A DNA stretch of 31,615 nucleotides from a virus: positions 1-31,615 of IMG/VR virus record IMGVR_UViG_3300022699_000181. One strand, 5' to 3'. Both the position numbers and the translations under genes were made by a program. Numbering within the stretch: position 1 is the stretch's first letter; each line of letters begins with the position of its first letter. The notes beneath the pieces were generated by a model that worked only from the letters and a program-made list of their open reading frames with translations, had not been told where the DNA came from and did no database searches. Below are positions 1 to 7,901 of the stretch, piece after piece.

Positions 1-99
1 GCGACGTGCCATTTTTTCCATGCCTACCTCACCATATGCGGTACCTTCAGCACGTTTCGGCGAATAACCAGCTTTTCTCATGACCTTATAATTATATTC
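1..99. repeat. Terminal direct repeat marking a circular assembly
   Basis: Bases 1-99 are identical to 31517-31615. A 99-base exact end overlap is typical of a circular or circularly permuted molecule assembled with a k-mer near that length, so I read it as an assembly overlap and not as a biological long terminal repeat. One reading frame continues cleanly across the join, which supports circularity. Confidence 0.93.
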
Positions 100-174
100 C
101 ATGCCTTGAGGTGTTGCTGCTTTTTTGCCTTTGATTAACATCCCTTTTTTCATTTCGTCCTTGTATCGTTTCAT
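1..174 (-). CDS. Small basic Met/Lys-rich protein, N-terminal part (gene crosses the circle join)
   Basis: The gene starts at 174 and reads leftward off the window start. On the circle it continues from 31516 to the TAA at 31457-31459, giving 77 residues. It begins MKRYKDEMKKGMLIKGKKAA and is strongly basic, with many Met and Lys residues and no membrane segment. The start codon overlaps the TGA of the preceding small gene as ATGA, so translation is probably coupled. Short Met/Lys-rich proteins of this type are common among phage late genes, but I do not know its function. It sits between an exported protein and a fibre-like protein in the late operon, so a minor virion or assembly role is possible. 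The gene is split only because of where the circle was opened. Confidence 0.75.
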   Translation of the reverse strand, partial: MKRYKDEMKKGMLIKGKKAATPQGMEYNYKVMRKAGYSPKRAEGTAYGEVGMEKMARR

Positions 175-317
175 ATATCCCTCTTCTGTTCACGTGCCTG
201 ACTGATTTGTATTGCCCTTTCCTGTGCCATGGCATCTTTTTTTGATGTATGACGTCCTAAAACTTTTTTACCATCTTTTGACTTTAAAATCCATTGACGA
301 CCTTTTTTTATAATCAT
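171..317 (-). CDS. Small basic hypothetical protein (48 aa)
   Basis: From the ATG at 317 the product is 48 residues, starting MIIKKGRQWILKSKDGKKVL and ending in a Glu/Arg/Gln-rich helix. The frame is open as far as 398, but the extra N-terminus looks unrelated to the compact basic core, and GGGA lies upstream of the ATG at 317. The pattern of a short strand, SKDGKKVLG and then a Lys/Arg-rich helix is one I have seen in small phage proteins of unknown function. It could bind nucleic acid, but no catalytic motif is visible. Its stop overlaps the start of the next gene (ATGA), and it follows the exported 186-residue protein by about 40 bases in the late operon. Confidence 0.6.
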   Translation of the reverse strand: MIIKKGRQWILKSKDGKKVLGRHTSKKDAMAQERAIQISQAREQKRDI

Positions 318-360
318 TTTAACAGTCCCATCGATTTTTTCTGACGTATTTTTTATTAAA

Positions 361-921
361 TTAATGGATAGATTGAAATCGTTTAACGGTAAGCTCACAG
401 GGTGCGCCAGTCAAATTTACTATATCACCAGATACAGCAACCGAACTAACAGCACGGAGCATAAGCGTGATATTCCTTGCGCCATAGTATTGGTCTGGTA
501 TCCAATTGGCAGGACGCAATAAAAGCTCATGATGCCTATTAAATGACGCATTACCCCCACCGCCGGCACTAATAATAAATGCACCGTTTTGTCCTGGCTC
601 ATCGTCATAATTTGAGTTAACGACAATCTTTGTCACGCAATTGACGTTGTGTCCTGTATCGTTTGTTATCTCAACCGATCCCATTACACTCAACAATTCA
701 TCCGTTCTTAAGTTATCCAAGTGAACACGCAGTACTGGAAACCATTGTTGATTAGCCCCTGTGTAAACAGGCACGCTTGTTCTGAGCAAGTCATTTTGAT
801 TGGCTTTATAAAAAGCAATTTGATTGACAGCAAATGTTTTTATATGCCCTGTTTCTGCCATGCTAGACGCTCCATACCAAATCAGGAGCATTATTAATAA
901 AATCTTCAACACTTGGTGCAT
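361..921 (-). CDS. Exported protein with signal peptide, unknown function (186 aa)
   Basis: The protein begins MHQVLKILLIMLLIWYGASS and has a classic Sec signal: a short basic start, a hydrophobic core, and a likely signal peptidase I site after SMA at residues 20-22. The mature part is about 164 residues, rich in Asn, Val and Gly, with a GGGG stretch. It contains two Cys that could form a disulphide (NCVTK and PCELT), which would suit the periplasm. An ATG at 933 is also open, but GGG is well spaced before 921. It overlaps the end of the fibre-assembly gene by about 59 bases. Exported proteins among tail genes are often morons altering host envelope properties, such as superinfection exclusion or adhesion. 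That role is inference, and I do not recognise the family. Confidence 0.7.
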   Translation of the reverse strand: MHQVLKILLIMLLIWYGASSMAETGHIKTFAVNQIAFYKANQNDLLRTSVPVYTGANQQWFPVLRVHLDNLRTDELLSVMGSVEITNDTGHNVNCVTKIVVNSNYDDEPGQNGAFIISAGGGGNASFNRHHELLLRPANWIPDQYYGARNITLMLRAVSSVAVSGDIVNLTGAPCELTVKRFQSIH

Positions 922-1300
922 TAATTTGCCCATCTTCTACTTGCGCTTGAATATCATATGCATATTGCCAGCATGCATCACGCCATGCGATAAAATCCGC
1001 TGCTTCCTGCGCCCATGTTTCATTAGTACTGTTGATATAAGTAGCGCAACTGAAGCCATTTTCATATTGCTTTTCACGCGCCATCGCATCGATGTGATTT
1101 TGAAGGACTACTCCATAATTGTCTTTTTGAAGCTTGGCAGCGCATAAAGCAGCCTGAGCATGAAAATCATTATTTGTTATATTTGAATCATCTAACACAT
1201 TAATATTTAAATTATCAAAAAGAAGCGTTTCATTGTAATCAATATCCCCTTTCACAATACACTCAACATTCATAAATTCCATTACCTGAGATATTTTCAT
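863..1300 (-). CDS. Tail-fibre assembly-type protein (145 aa)
   Basis: The C-terminal 80 residues follow a pattern known from phage tail-fibre assembly proteins. It consists of HIDAMAREKQYENG, then a Cys-containing segment, then QEAADFIAWRDACWQYAYDI and finally INAPSVEDFINNAPDL. In relatives this region often lies downstream of, or fused to, fibre proteins and serves as a chaperone or capping region. The N-terminal half is rich in Asp and Asn and is not recognisable. AAGGAAA precedes the start by a good distance. It directly follows the 229-residue fibre-like gene, which fits a partner role for that or another fibre protein. The family match is from memory. Confidence 0.65.
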   Translation of the reverse strand: MKISQVMEFMNVECIVKGDIDYNETLLFDNLNINVLDDSNITNNDFHAQAALCAAKLQKDNYGVVLQNHIDAMAREKQYENGFSCATYINSTNETWAQEAADFIAWRDACWQYAYDIQAQVEDGQINAPSVEDFINNAPDLVWSV

Positions 1301-1311
1301 AGTTATTTTCC

Positions 1312-2001
1312 TTATACCAAAAGCTCTAAGGCTAGAATAAATGCAGGACCATAAGTAGAACCGTAGAGATGTGCTGTACCTCCTCCTGATGCCCCCTGCG
1401 CAAACCTGACGACATAAGTATGTGCATTTGTATCAGGGGCTATTTCCGTTCCAATCATTGTAAACGGATTAAACGATATTCGATTAGTAGCGGAACTTAA
1501 AGAGTTACCCCATCTAACAGCACCTGTTATAGTTGCGGGGGTTCCCGAACTTCGGTATAAATCTGCATCTCCAAAATAGCTGGTAATATTATTAGTGCTT
1601 GTCATCCAAAATGGACAATAAGCCATCACAACAATGCGATTGCTTGCATCAGTTGGCGTTATAGAAACGGATAGACTGGAGTTTCCAAGCGTCATTGAAG
1701 TTGTTGAATCATCAGTGCTGGATGTAGCAACCACATACTGAACTACTTGTCCATTAGCCGCAACCTGTGAATCCACATAAGCCTTAATGCTTTCTGAGGT
1801 AGCAATACTTGTATTAGTTGCTGTAGCAAAACTGTCATCATCAAGCGTTGAATCAACAACCACTGTTGAGCCAATATCTAAACTTGTGGCGGTAGCTGCT
1901 CCTATATCTGGAGTAGTCAGGCTAGGACTCTGGTCGCCAACATATTTTCCTGTCCCTTCGTTACCTGCAAGAGGATTATTAATTGCGTCATTAGTTGCCA
2001 T
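1312..2001 (-). CDS. Tail fibre-like virion protein (229 aa)
   Basis: A Thr/Ser/Asn/Ala-rich protein without Lys clusters, typical of beta-structured fibres. Residues near 60-75 read TSIATSESIKAYVDSQVAAN, the trimeric-fibre linker seen in many phage tail fibres. It recurs in the neighbouring 301-residue protein as QQSIKAYVDNK. The C-terminal half looks like a compact beta domain, with aromatic and Gly residues and ending FILALELLV. AAGGATG lies before the start. It is one of several consecutive fibre-like genes between the main receptor-binding protein and the assembly protein, so it may be a distal fibre tip or an alternative fibre. Receptor and fold are unknown. Confidence 0.7.
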   Translation of the reverse strand: MATNDAINNPLAGNEGTGKYVGDQSPSLTTPDIGAATATSLDIGSTVVVDSTLDDDSFATATNTSIATSESIKAYVDSQVAANGQVVQYVVATSSTDDSTTSMTLGNSSLSVSITPTDASNRIVVMAYCPFWMTSTNNITSYFGDADLYRSSGTPATITGAVRWGNSLSSATNRISFNPFTMIGTEIAPDTNAHTYVVRFAQGASGGGTAHLYGSTYGPAFILALELLV

Positions 2002-2010
2002 ATTGCATCC

Positions 2011-2916
2011 TTAATTTACAGTCAGTGTTCCCTGTGGAGCAGTCAACACAGCCCAATCAGTATCAGCTGTTATACAAAGCAATTCTACTGAGTCATATTG
2101 ATTCGTGGATTCAAGAGAGCCGCCTGTGCCTGTCGTTGTATCACTTGCGCCAAAATGGATTGTTTGTCCTGCGTTTTGGGAAATCTTCCATCCTCCTGAC
2201 CCTTTACCCTGGATAATAACCGTGTCACCAATCGAAGCAGTTGCAGGTAATGTGCAATCTACTTGAGAGGCATTGTTAGCAATATATCCATTGTTAACAG
2301 CCATATTTTGAGATGTTCCTGTAACTTCCGTCCATGAGTAACCGCCCCCTGTTCCATTAATTGTAATGGAACCGGCTGCATTATCGATAGTAATACCTGT
2401 TCCAGCCGTCAGCGTACTGGCTTGCGGATCGTTTCCTGTATCTCCAATATATAATTGTCCATTGGTTAATGTTGGCAAACTAACACTGATTTTATTATCA
2501 ACATACGCTTTGATAGATTGCTGGGTAGCTAATGCGCTGGCACTGTCTTCGCTTAACGTATCGGTATCATAAATAGCGTTAATACTAGTCGTTCCATTGA
2601 CCGTATATAACCCAATAATATCTAAAACACCTGTCCCCTTTAAAACAATATCCATGTTGGCATCAGCATTGGAACTAAACAAGGTAATAGATGATGGCGT
2701 CCCTGCCTCACCACTGGTAAATTGCATATAATCAGTGGTGGCGGCACCTGATGATGCCCATCCTATTAAATAATTTCCGTTTGCGTCTTTAATTCCATCC
2801 GATGGAAAATCAAATTTATAATTTTCACCGGAACGAAGTCCGACTATTTTATCGCCAATCTGACATTCACTGCCTTCAGGAAAAGCTGTATCATCACTCC
2901 ATTTGACACCGGCCAT
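2011..2916 (-). CDS. Tail fibre protein with repeated beta modules (301 aa)
   Basis: The central region carries ATQQSIKAYVDNKI, then LTNGQLYIGDTGNDPQASTL and TAGTGITIDNAAGSITI. These modules are common in phage fibre and collar proteins. The C-terminal 100 residues, beginning YSWTEVTGTSQNMAVNNGYI, resemble a fibre head domain often placed at the end of such proteins. The N-terminus, with VKWSDDTAFPEGSECQIGDK, is likely the attachment part. The composition is acidic with few charged helices, as expected for a trimeric beta fibre. GGGAC precedes the ATG. The gene lies in the fibre block immediately upstream of the related 229-residue fibre gene, and the two probably arose from a shared module. 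Confidence 0.72.
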   Translation of the reverse strand: MAGVKWSDDTAFPEGSECQIGDKIVGLRSGENYKFDFPSDGIKDANGNYLIGWASSGAATTDYMQFTSGEAGTPSSITLFSSNADANMDIVLKGTGVLDIIGLYTVNGTTSINAIYDTDTLSEDSASALATQQSIKAYVDNKISVSLPTLTNGQLYIGDTGNDPQASTLTAGTGITIDNAAGSITINGTGGGYSWTEVTGTSQNMAVNNGYIANNASQVDCTLPATASIGDTVIIQGKGSGGWKISQNAGQTIHFGASDTTTGTGGSLESTNQYDSVELLCITADTDWAVLTAPQGTLTVN

Positions 2917-2927
2917 GTTATTTGTCC

Positions 2928-3281
2928 CTATTTAATCGCATAAAAGACGACACTGACATCAATGTCAGTGCCTGCTGTAATAAAATGTAATTCATCTTCC
3001 GCTTCTACTTCTCGACACAATTGTCCGTTCACCGGAATCATTTCACTGGATACAGCGGCAAAAGAGGCGCCGGCTGGTACTGCTGCTGTAGCATTATTAG
3101 CCACATATACCACTGCATCAACCTCCGCTTTCATAATGGCTTTAAAACGCGAAGCAGTTCCTGGAACAGTTAATTTCGTATCAGTTGATGCCGCCAAAGT
3201 TGCACTGTATTTAGTATTTGAAAAAGTCAGCCCAAAATCATCATTTTGATGAAGAGATGTAAAAGGGGTCGGAAATGCCAT
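2928..3281 (-). CDS. Small virion protein in the fibre block (117 aa)
   Basis: An Ala/Val/Thr-rich, Cys-poor protein beginning MAFPTPFTSLHQNDDFGLTF and ending FITAGTDIDVSVVFYAIK. The composition suggests a single beta-sandwich domain, and the end resembles those of small head-decoration or collar-fibre proteins (a hydrophobic strand finishing VVFYAIK). A strong ribosome binding site (AAGGAG) lies before the ATG. Its place between the large receptor-binding protein and the module-containing fibre suggests a linker or capping protein of the adsorption apparatus. I do not recognise a named family. Confidence 0.6.
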   Translation of the reverse strand: MAFPTPFTSLHQNDDFGLTFSNTKYSATLAASTDTKLTVPGTASRFKAIMKAEVDAVVYVANNATAAVPAGASFAAVSSEMIPVNGQLCREVEAEDELHFITAGTDIDVSVVFYAIK

Positions 3282-3293
3282 ATTGTAAACTCC

Positions 3294-5507
3294 TTATCCG
3301 CCTATGCGCGCATTTAATCGATAATGAAAAGTAATGGCTCCATAAATATAATTACCGCTGATAGAGCCTGATGAAATTAAATTATTGGTAGTGGCCGGCA
3401 AATAATGAACAGCCTTGGTACTTTTACCCGTTTCCGTCCAATTCGTAGAAAAGTTAGAGACATTTCCTGATGCTGCTACCGTGGAACCATTAAAAATACG
3501 CCCAAAAACACTGTTAGACCCACCCCCGCTGCCTGGTGTATAAAGCGTAATAGTGGGAGATGCCCGTTTCACCGTTTTATATTCAAATCCAAAGGCTGAA
3601 GCGCGTAAATGAACCGAGACGGCCGAGGGATTAACGATATCCGTTGATTGCCAGCGAAGCAGAGCATTAGCAGTCGTGCTTGCTGTCCCAACACTGGTGC
3701 CGGTTTCATAAGATTTTTCCCAATAATACTCACATTGTTTTAATGTTTGTTCAAAACTTAAAGGCGCAGGTCGTGTGGGAATATCACCTGGGGTCACGCT
3801 GATGGAATCAATTTGTGTTTCATAATCCGTCGTGCTTGCGGTTGGAACAAAGGATACTGCAATGGCAAATCCTAACACCCCGTTACTTACTTGCGTATTA
3901 TCCTCAATCACCCAATTATTAAACCCGATGTCATTATCTTCACTAATCACACCATTGGACGACAAAGGTGTTAAAGTGCCTTTTGCGACGTTTAAATTTG
4001 ACCTTGTAATTTCATACCAGTTATTTCCACTTGCTGCAGAAGTTAAAGTGATAGTGCCGTCATCAGCTAAATCAAATAAGGTTGTAGCTAATGTAGGAAA
4101 CTGGTTTGCCGCCGCATTGGCAAATAATTTGACCTGTACTTCGGTATTTTGTGCCGATGAACCGCCGTCTATCGTATAACCGTTAATATTAACACTTAAT
4201 CGAGTCCCAATGACCTTGGCTGCTTCTTCGTTATCAAGATATTGAATTAAGGCAAACGCTTTATCCGCATTCTGGTGATTTAAACTTAAGCCGTAAGTTT
4301 TGGCATTTTCATCATAATTGACTGTTAAACCTGATGATGTTTGTAAAATAGTCTGATCCCAAATATAAGACGCCGTTCCACCGCTGACACTGCCTGATGT
4401 GCCAAACTGTCTTGGATTGACGGGAAAATCCCACCCAATTAATAATGATGAAACGTTTTTATATTCCAATTTAGGAATATAATAATCACCCATCAATGCC
4501 TGTTCACGATTAGCAGAGCGCTCTTGATATTCGCTGACATCTCCTACTAATTGCCTGTCAGTCGGCATGACTTGAATGCTGGTAATATAACTTACATTGT
4601 TAAGCGGCAATTCAATGACAATATCAACATAGGCATCCTCGCCGCTTTGTGTGTTAGTGGAATCATCTAAATCAACACTGCCTCCATAGGCTGACCATGT
4701 GGTAGTTAGAGAGGCAGAAAAAATGGTTTCATCAGATAGAACTCCAGAGGAATCCTGATATTTCATGGTTAAAGCATTGGAGCCTGATTCAACTTGCGCC
4801 ACGATAAACCCTGATAAAAAGCTGCCTGACCATAATCCTGAGTTTTTGTGCAGACGTTGTCTCAAACGCGGCTGAGTAATGTTGGCATTTGGCGTTATTT
4901 TTAAATAATAAGCAGGGGATGTAGGAATGGCTTCATTACCGTCCACTGCCACTCTTTCTACGGTGACAGTCCCTGTACCGTTTGCAATTAAATCCCAGTC
5001 AGGCGCAATGGGATAGACTGTTTCAGAGCCAGATACCGTCAAAGATACCATATCATCTTCTAGAAAATAACGGGTAAATTGCGGGTTAGCAAGCATGTTG
5101 TCACGCCCGTTAGCATCGCCTACAGGGTCATTTGATTCATTCAAATAAGGGACAGCCTGACGGGTAAACTGAACATTTCCGGCAGAGTCTTTACATATAA
5201 TGTAATATAAATCCAATGTTGTTGAATTATCACCAGGATTTCCTTCATAGGGATAGGCAAAAATAACAACATTATCACCGCCTGAGTTTTGTGCGGTTCC
5301 CACCGCATTTAAATTAACCGGATTAGGAAGTGCTGTATATTCATAAACGCCCCCCGTTTTTACGAGTTGATAGACATTTTTAGTGGTATTGCGATTTGTA
5401 TCGCGATAAAACTCCAGCGTACCATTTGCTAAAGGCAGACCGCTGTCTTTATCGACAAAGTACTCGTTAATAGAGGTGAGCGGTATAAATTTTTCGTCCA
5501 ATGCCAT
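3294..5507 (-). CDS. Large tail fibre / receptor-binding protein (737 aa)
   Basis: The N-terminus (residues 1-130) is a recognisable phage tail-protein head domain. It has FIPLTSINEYFVDKDSGLPL, then GTLEFYRDTNR, TTKNVYQL, a proline-rich turn and VPYLNESNDP. This domain anchors fibres or spikes to the particle. The remaining 600 residues are rich in Thr, Ser, Asn and Gly, with repeated carbohydrate-binding-like beta segments and no visible glycosidase motif. Length and position fit the slot held by the tailspike (gene 9) in P22, directly after the ejection proteins. Unlike P22 gp9, I cannot see a parallel beta-helix signature or catalytic acids, so it may bind without cutting. AAGGAC lies upstream of the start. 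Confidence 0.8.
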   Translation of the reverse strand: MALDEKFIPLTSINEYFVDKDSGLPLANGTLEFYRDTNRNTTKNVYQLVKTGGVYEYTALPNPVNLNAVGTAQNSGGDNVVIFAYPYEGNPGDNSTTLDLYYIICKDSAGNVQFTRQAVPYLNESNDPVGDANGRDNMLANPQFTRYFLEDDMVSLTVSGSETVYPIAPDWDLIANGTGTVTVERVAVDGNEAIPTSPAYYLKITPNANITQPRLRQRLHKNSGLWSGSFLSGFIVAQVESGSNALTMKYQDSSGVLSDETIFSASLTTTWSAYGGSVDLDDSTNTQSGEDAYVDIVIELPLNNVSYITSIQVMPTDRQLVGDVSEYQERSANREQALMGDYYIPKLEYKNVSSLLIGWDFPVNPRQFGTSGSVSGGTASYIWDQTILQTSSGLTVNYDENAKTYGLSLNHQNADKAFALIQYLDNEEAAKVIGTRLSVNINGYTIDGGSSAQNTEVQVKLFANAAANQFPTLATTLFDLADDGTITLTSAASGNNWYEITRSNLNVAKGTLTPLSSNGVISEDNDIGFNNWVIEDNTQVSNGVLGFAIAVSFVPTASTTDYETQIDSISVTPGDIPTRPAPLSFEQTLKQCEYYWEKSYETGTSVGTASTTANALLRWQSTDIVNPSAVSVHLRASAFGFEYKTVKRASPTITLYTPGSGGGSNSVFGRIFNGSTVAASGNVSNFSTNWTETGKSTKAVHYLPATTNNLISSGSISGNYIYGAITFHYRLNARIGG

Positions 5508-5527
5508 TCGTGTAAGTCCTTTTATGC

Positions 5528-5556
5528 TTGTATTTTTTCCAGTTTGCGTATATAAT
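5528..5556 (+). promoter_or_regulatory. Sigma70-type promoter on the plus strand inside the minus-strand late operon
   Basis: The -35 is TTGTAT (5528-5533), the spacer is 17 bases and the -10 is a perfect TATAAT (5551-5556). It points opposite to all surrounding late genes. It lies 20 bases before the ribosome binding site of the 24-codon gene at 5577. Confidence 0.7.
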
Positions 5557-5576
5557 ATTCTTTTTAGGAGTCGTTT

Positions 5577-5651
5577 ATGTTACATTATATTATTCTTTAT
5601 TGTGCTATCTGTTATATTTTAGATTCTTTTTCAGAATCCGCAGACGAATAA
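5577..5651 (+). CDS. Hydrophobic 24-residue peptide on the opposite strand (moron candidate)
   Basis: ATG at 5577 to TAA at 5649-5651. AGGAG at 5566-5570 lies six bases before the start, and a good promoter lies just upstream. The peptide begins MLHYIILYCAICYIL, a hydrophobic run long enough to enter a membrane, and ends in the acidic SFSESADE. Its stop abuts, without overlap, the stop of the convergent ejection-protein gene, so the unit fills the gap exactly. In P22 the matching gap between gene 16 and gene 9 carries the immI locus (mnt, arc, ant, sieA), also independently transcribed. A membrane peptide affecting superinfection or the host membrane is plausible. No homologue is known to me, and chance cannot be excluded for so short a frame. 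Confidence 0.5.
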   Translation: MLHYIILYCAICYILDSFSESADE

Positions 5652-6929
5652 TCATTCCAATATTTCCGGTATCTTTTTATGTTTTAAAAGCTGATTTATT
5701 AATAAAGCACTTAAAGCTGTTTTTCCTCTTGCCTTCGCTTTTTTCAATTTTTCTTCAAATTGTTTTAACGTATTGTAAGCTTCAATGTCGTGGGCTACTT
5801 CAGGATGGGCGTCCAATAATGCTTTGGTACTTCTGGCATTCCTTGTTAAAGGTTTTAATGTCTCAGGATATTCCCTATTTTCTCCTACTAATTTTCTAAT
5901 TTTGGGTTCAAACGGAGACTTGTACAAGTTCTGAAGGCGTCTATAACCTTGTCTTGTGTAATCCAGCCATTGCCCTAAATCAGGATGACCGGTTTGCTTA
6001 AAATGCTCACTTAAACCATCATTAATCAATTGTTTTATTTCATTAAACACATGCGCTTTTTCCCAATCCTGTGATTTTTCAGCTTTTCTTTCAAACTCAC
6101 CTGCTCTGGAATATAGACGTCTAACCGCATCATAATCTCCTGTTTTAGCATTTTTTAACAAGAGTTTATAAGAAGGTGTTTTAAGGCCATATTCTTCAGC
6201 CATTTCAAAAACTTCGGGAGGAATTTCGCCTACTTTTTCAATCCCTCTTTGTTTTGCTTCATTGGAAACAAATTGAAAGATATCCCCTAATACATTTTTT
6301 TTATTATCATAAGCCTGTACTAATTTATCATAAGTATTTTCAGGCATAACTTTTCTGCGATGTGCCTTTAGCGCTTTAAGTAACGACCCTATCAGTGGCT
6401 CTGTCGCTTTAAACGCTGCCATAGGGGCTGCGTATTCCATCGCACCTTGCATACGCTCACCTTTTGGCGATAACGCTGCCCCAGCACCAGAAGCACTTAA
6501 CAAGGATGGTAAAAATTCACCTAAAGCAGCAGGTGCCAGCGCTTCACCTGCTGCAATCAAAGGGGCTGCAGCACCTACATTTGCACCAATGCCACCACCA
6601 ATTTGCCCGATTAATTCCTGAATATTTTGCGGAACGTATTCTTTTACCTTAGGAATATCTTCATCACTGATTAACTGAGTCAGTCCTTTTCCTGCTTTCT
6701 CTAAACTGCGTCCTGTTTGTTGACCATAACCTCGCGCCAGTCCTTGAGGCAATAGGTTTTTTGCCAATGACTCACCAGTACCACCTAACATTTGTGTTCC
6801 AATATCCATTAAAGATTGTTTTAACTGAGAACTTAATGTTTGACTTGCAGCGGCTGTATCATCAGGTAGAGATTGCTTGGAGGCGCCTTCAAGCTGTGCA
6901 AGCAGTGATTTATCAGTTACTTTTTTCAT
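5652..6929 (-). CDS. Ejection (pilot) protein candidate, gp16-like position (425 aa)
   Basis: A mostly helical protein in the position of P22 gene 16, the last internal protein before the receptor-binding gene. Residues roughly 100-175 are a long Gly/Ala-rich hydrophobic stretch (IGGGIGANVGAAAPLIAAGE is part of it). It could insert into or cross a membrane, as expected for a protein forming a DNA-translocation channel. The C-terminal 230 residues are charged and helical (Lys/Glu-rich) and end in KHKKIPEILE. The GTG at 6941 is also open, but the ATG at 6929 overlaps the preceding stop as ATGA, so I use it. The function is inferred from synteny and composition, since sequence similarity among such proteins is low. 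Confidence 0.62.
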   Translation of the reverse strand: MKKVTDKSLLAQLEGASKQSLPDDTAAASQTLSSQLKQSLMDIGTQMLGGTGESLAKNLLPQGLARGYGQQTGRSLEKAGKGLTQLISDEDIPKVKEYVPQNIQELIGQIGGGIGANVGAAAPLIAAGEALAPAALGEFLPSLLSASGAGAALSPKGERMQGAMEYAAPMAAFKATEPLIGSLLKALKAHRRKVMPENTYDKLVQAYDNKKNVLGDIFQFVSNEAKQRGIEKVGEIPPEVFEMAEEYGLKTPSYKLLLKNAKTGDYDAVRRLYSRAGEFERKAEKSQDWEKAHVFNEIKQLINDGLSEHFKQTGHPDLGQWLDYTRQGYRRLQNLYKSPFEPKIRKLVGENREYPETLKPLTRNARSTKALLDAHPEVAHDIEAYNTLKQFEEKLKKAKARGKTALSALLINQLLKHKKIPEILE

Positions 6930-7900
6930 TCCTCGTACCACTCCCCGTTAATTTTAACGTAATTAGTACCGCCTATGGATTTTCTTTGTTGGATAGTGGG
7001 TTTTTTATTTTTATCTTCTTTCTTAGGCAAATTAATGGGAAGTCCCATAGCAGTAAACAGACTTTGTGCCTTCGACAAATCATCAATGGCCAAATCATGA
7101 CGTTTTTTAACTTCATTTTGTAATTCTTTGGGTAAATTAGCGGCTATCAATGGAAGGCCTTCCGCCCATCCCTGAGTTAATGCTTCAGTTTGATGGTCGA
7201 TGGCAGGAACTGTTGCTCTTCCACCTTGTGCGTTTAATTGCATTAGTGCATATTCAGGAACTAAACGCTGTGCGACAGCCGCATTAACTAACCGCTCACC
7301 AATTTGTTTTTTTAAGTTTGGATCGTTAGTCGTATTATATAAAAAACGATCATAAGCCAATTTAATATTGCTTCCCGTTCCAACATAGGGTTGATTAAAA
7401 TGCTTACTCATAACCTCTCTGGTTTTATTGGCAACCTGTTTTTTTTGTATATCAGTTAATGCTCCTGTCGTAGGTCTTTGCACTAATTTTCCATCAACAA
7501 TTTGTGCACCGCCTCCACTTTGGCGACCTCCTTGTTGAAAACTAACTGCACCGGTGGAGGGGTCAACGGTTAGAGAGGTGCCCGTCCCTTCGGCTAATCG
7601 TTTAGCATATTGTTCAGCCATTTTAGCCTGAGGAGAATCAGCACCATATTGTTGTTGAACACGTGTAATGCCCATCAGAGCCTTTTCAAGATTCGTCCTT
7701 TCGGGTTTTGGAGGCTGTAGGGCTTTTTGAATTTGCGCTTGTTTCAATAAATTAGACATTAATTCACTTTGCGCTTTTTGACGCGCTTGAACGGGCAATT
7801 GCGCGGCTTGAAAACCCTGTGCTAACGACTGTGGTAAATTGCGAACTCCTGAATAGCCCAGAGGGTTTATACCTGCAAAATTAACCGGTTGAAAGGCCAT
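6926..7900 (-). CDS. Ejection protein candidate, gp20-like position (324 aa)
   Basis: The ATG at 7900 follows GGAG by six bases. The TTG at 7912 is open but unsupported. The protein begins MAFQPVNFAGINPLGYSGVR and continues with Gln/Ala-rich helices (QAAQLPVQARQKAQSELMSN). A Gly/Gln linker of low complexity follows near residue 140. It ends in a Lys-rich segment and a short strand, TNYVKINGEWYEE. The Gln-rich, Cys-free, helical composition is usual for DNA-ejection proteins of short-tailed phages, which leave the capsid through a narrow channel. It lies between two other ejection candidates and overlaps the next start by four bases. Assignment to gp20 is positional only. Confidence 0.58.
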   Translation of the reverse strand: MAFQPVNFAGINPLGYSGVRNLPQSLAQGFQAAQLPVQARQKAQSELMSNLLKQAQIQKALQPPKPERTNLEKALMGITRVQQQYGADSPQAKMAEQYAKRLAEGTGTSLTVDPSTGAVSFQQGGRQSGGGAQIVDGKLVQRPTTGALTDIQKKQVANKTREVMSKHFNQPYVGTGSNIKLAYDRFLYNTTNDPNLKKQIGERLVNAAVAQRLVPEYALMQLNAQGGRATVPAIDHQTEALTQGWAEGLPLIAANLPKELQNEVKKRHDLAIDDLSKAQSLFTAMGLPINLPKKEDKNKKPTIQQRKSIGGTNYVKINGEWYEE

Positions 7901-7901
7901 T

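Noticed and set aside
3832-4179. Long plus-strand open frames opposite the tail fibre, portal and terminase genes.
   Set aside because: They are antisense shadows of well-supported genes, lack promoters and ribosome binding sites, and have unnatural composition.
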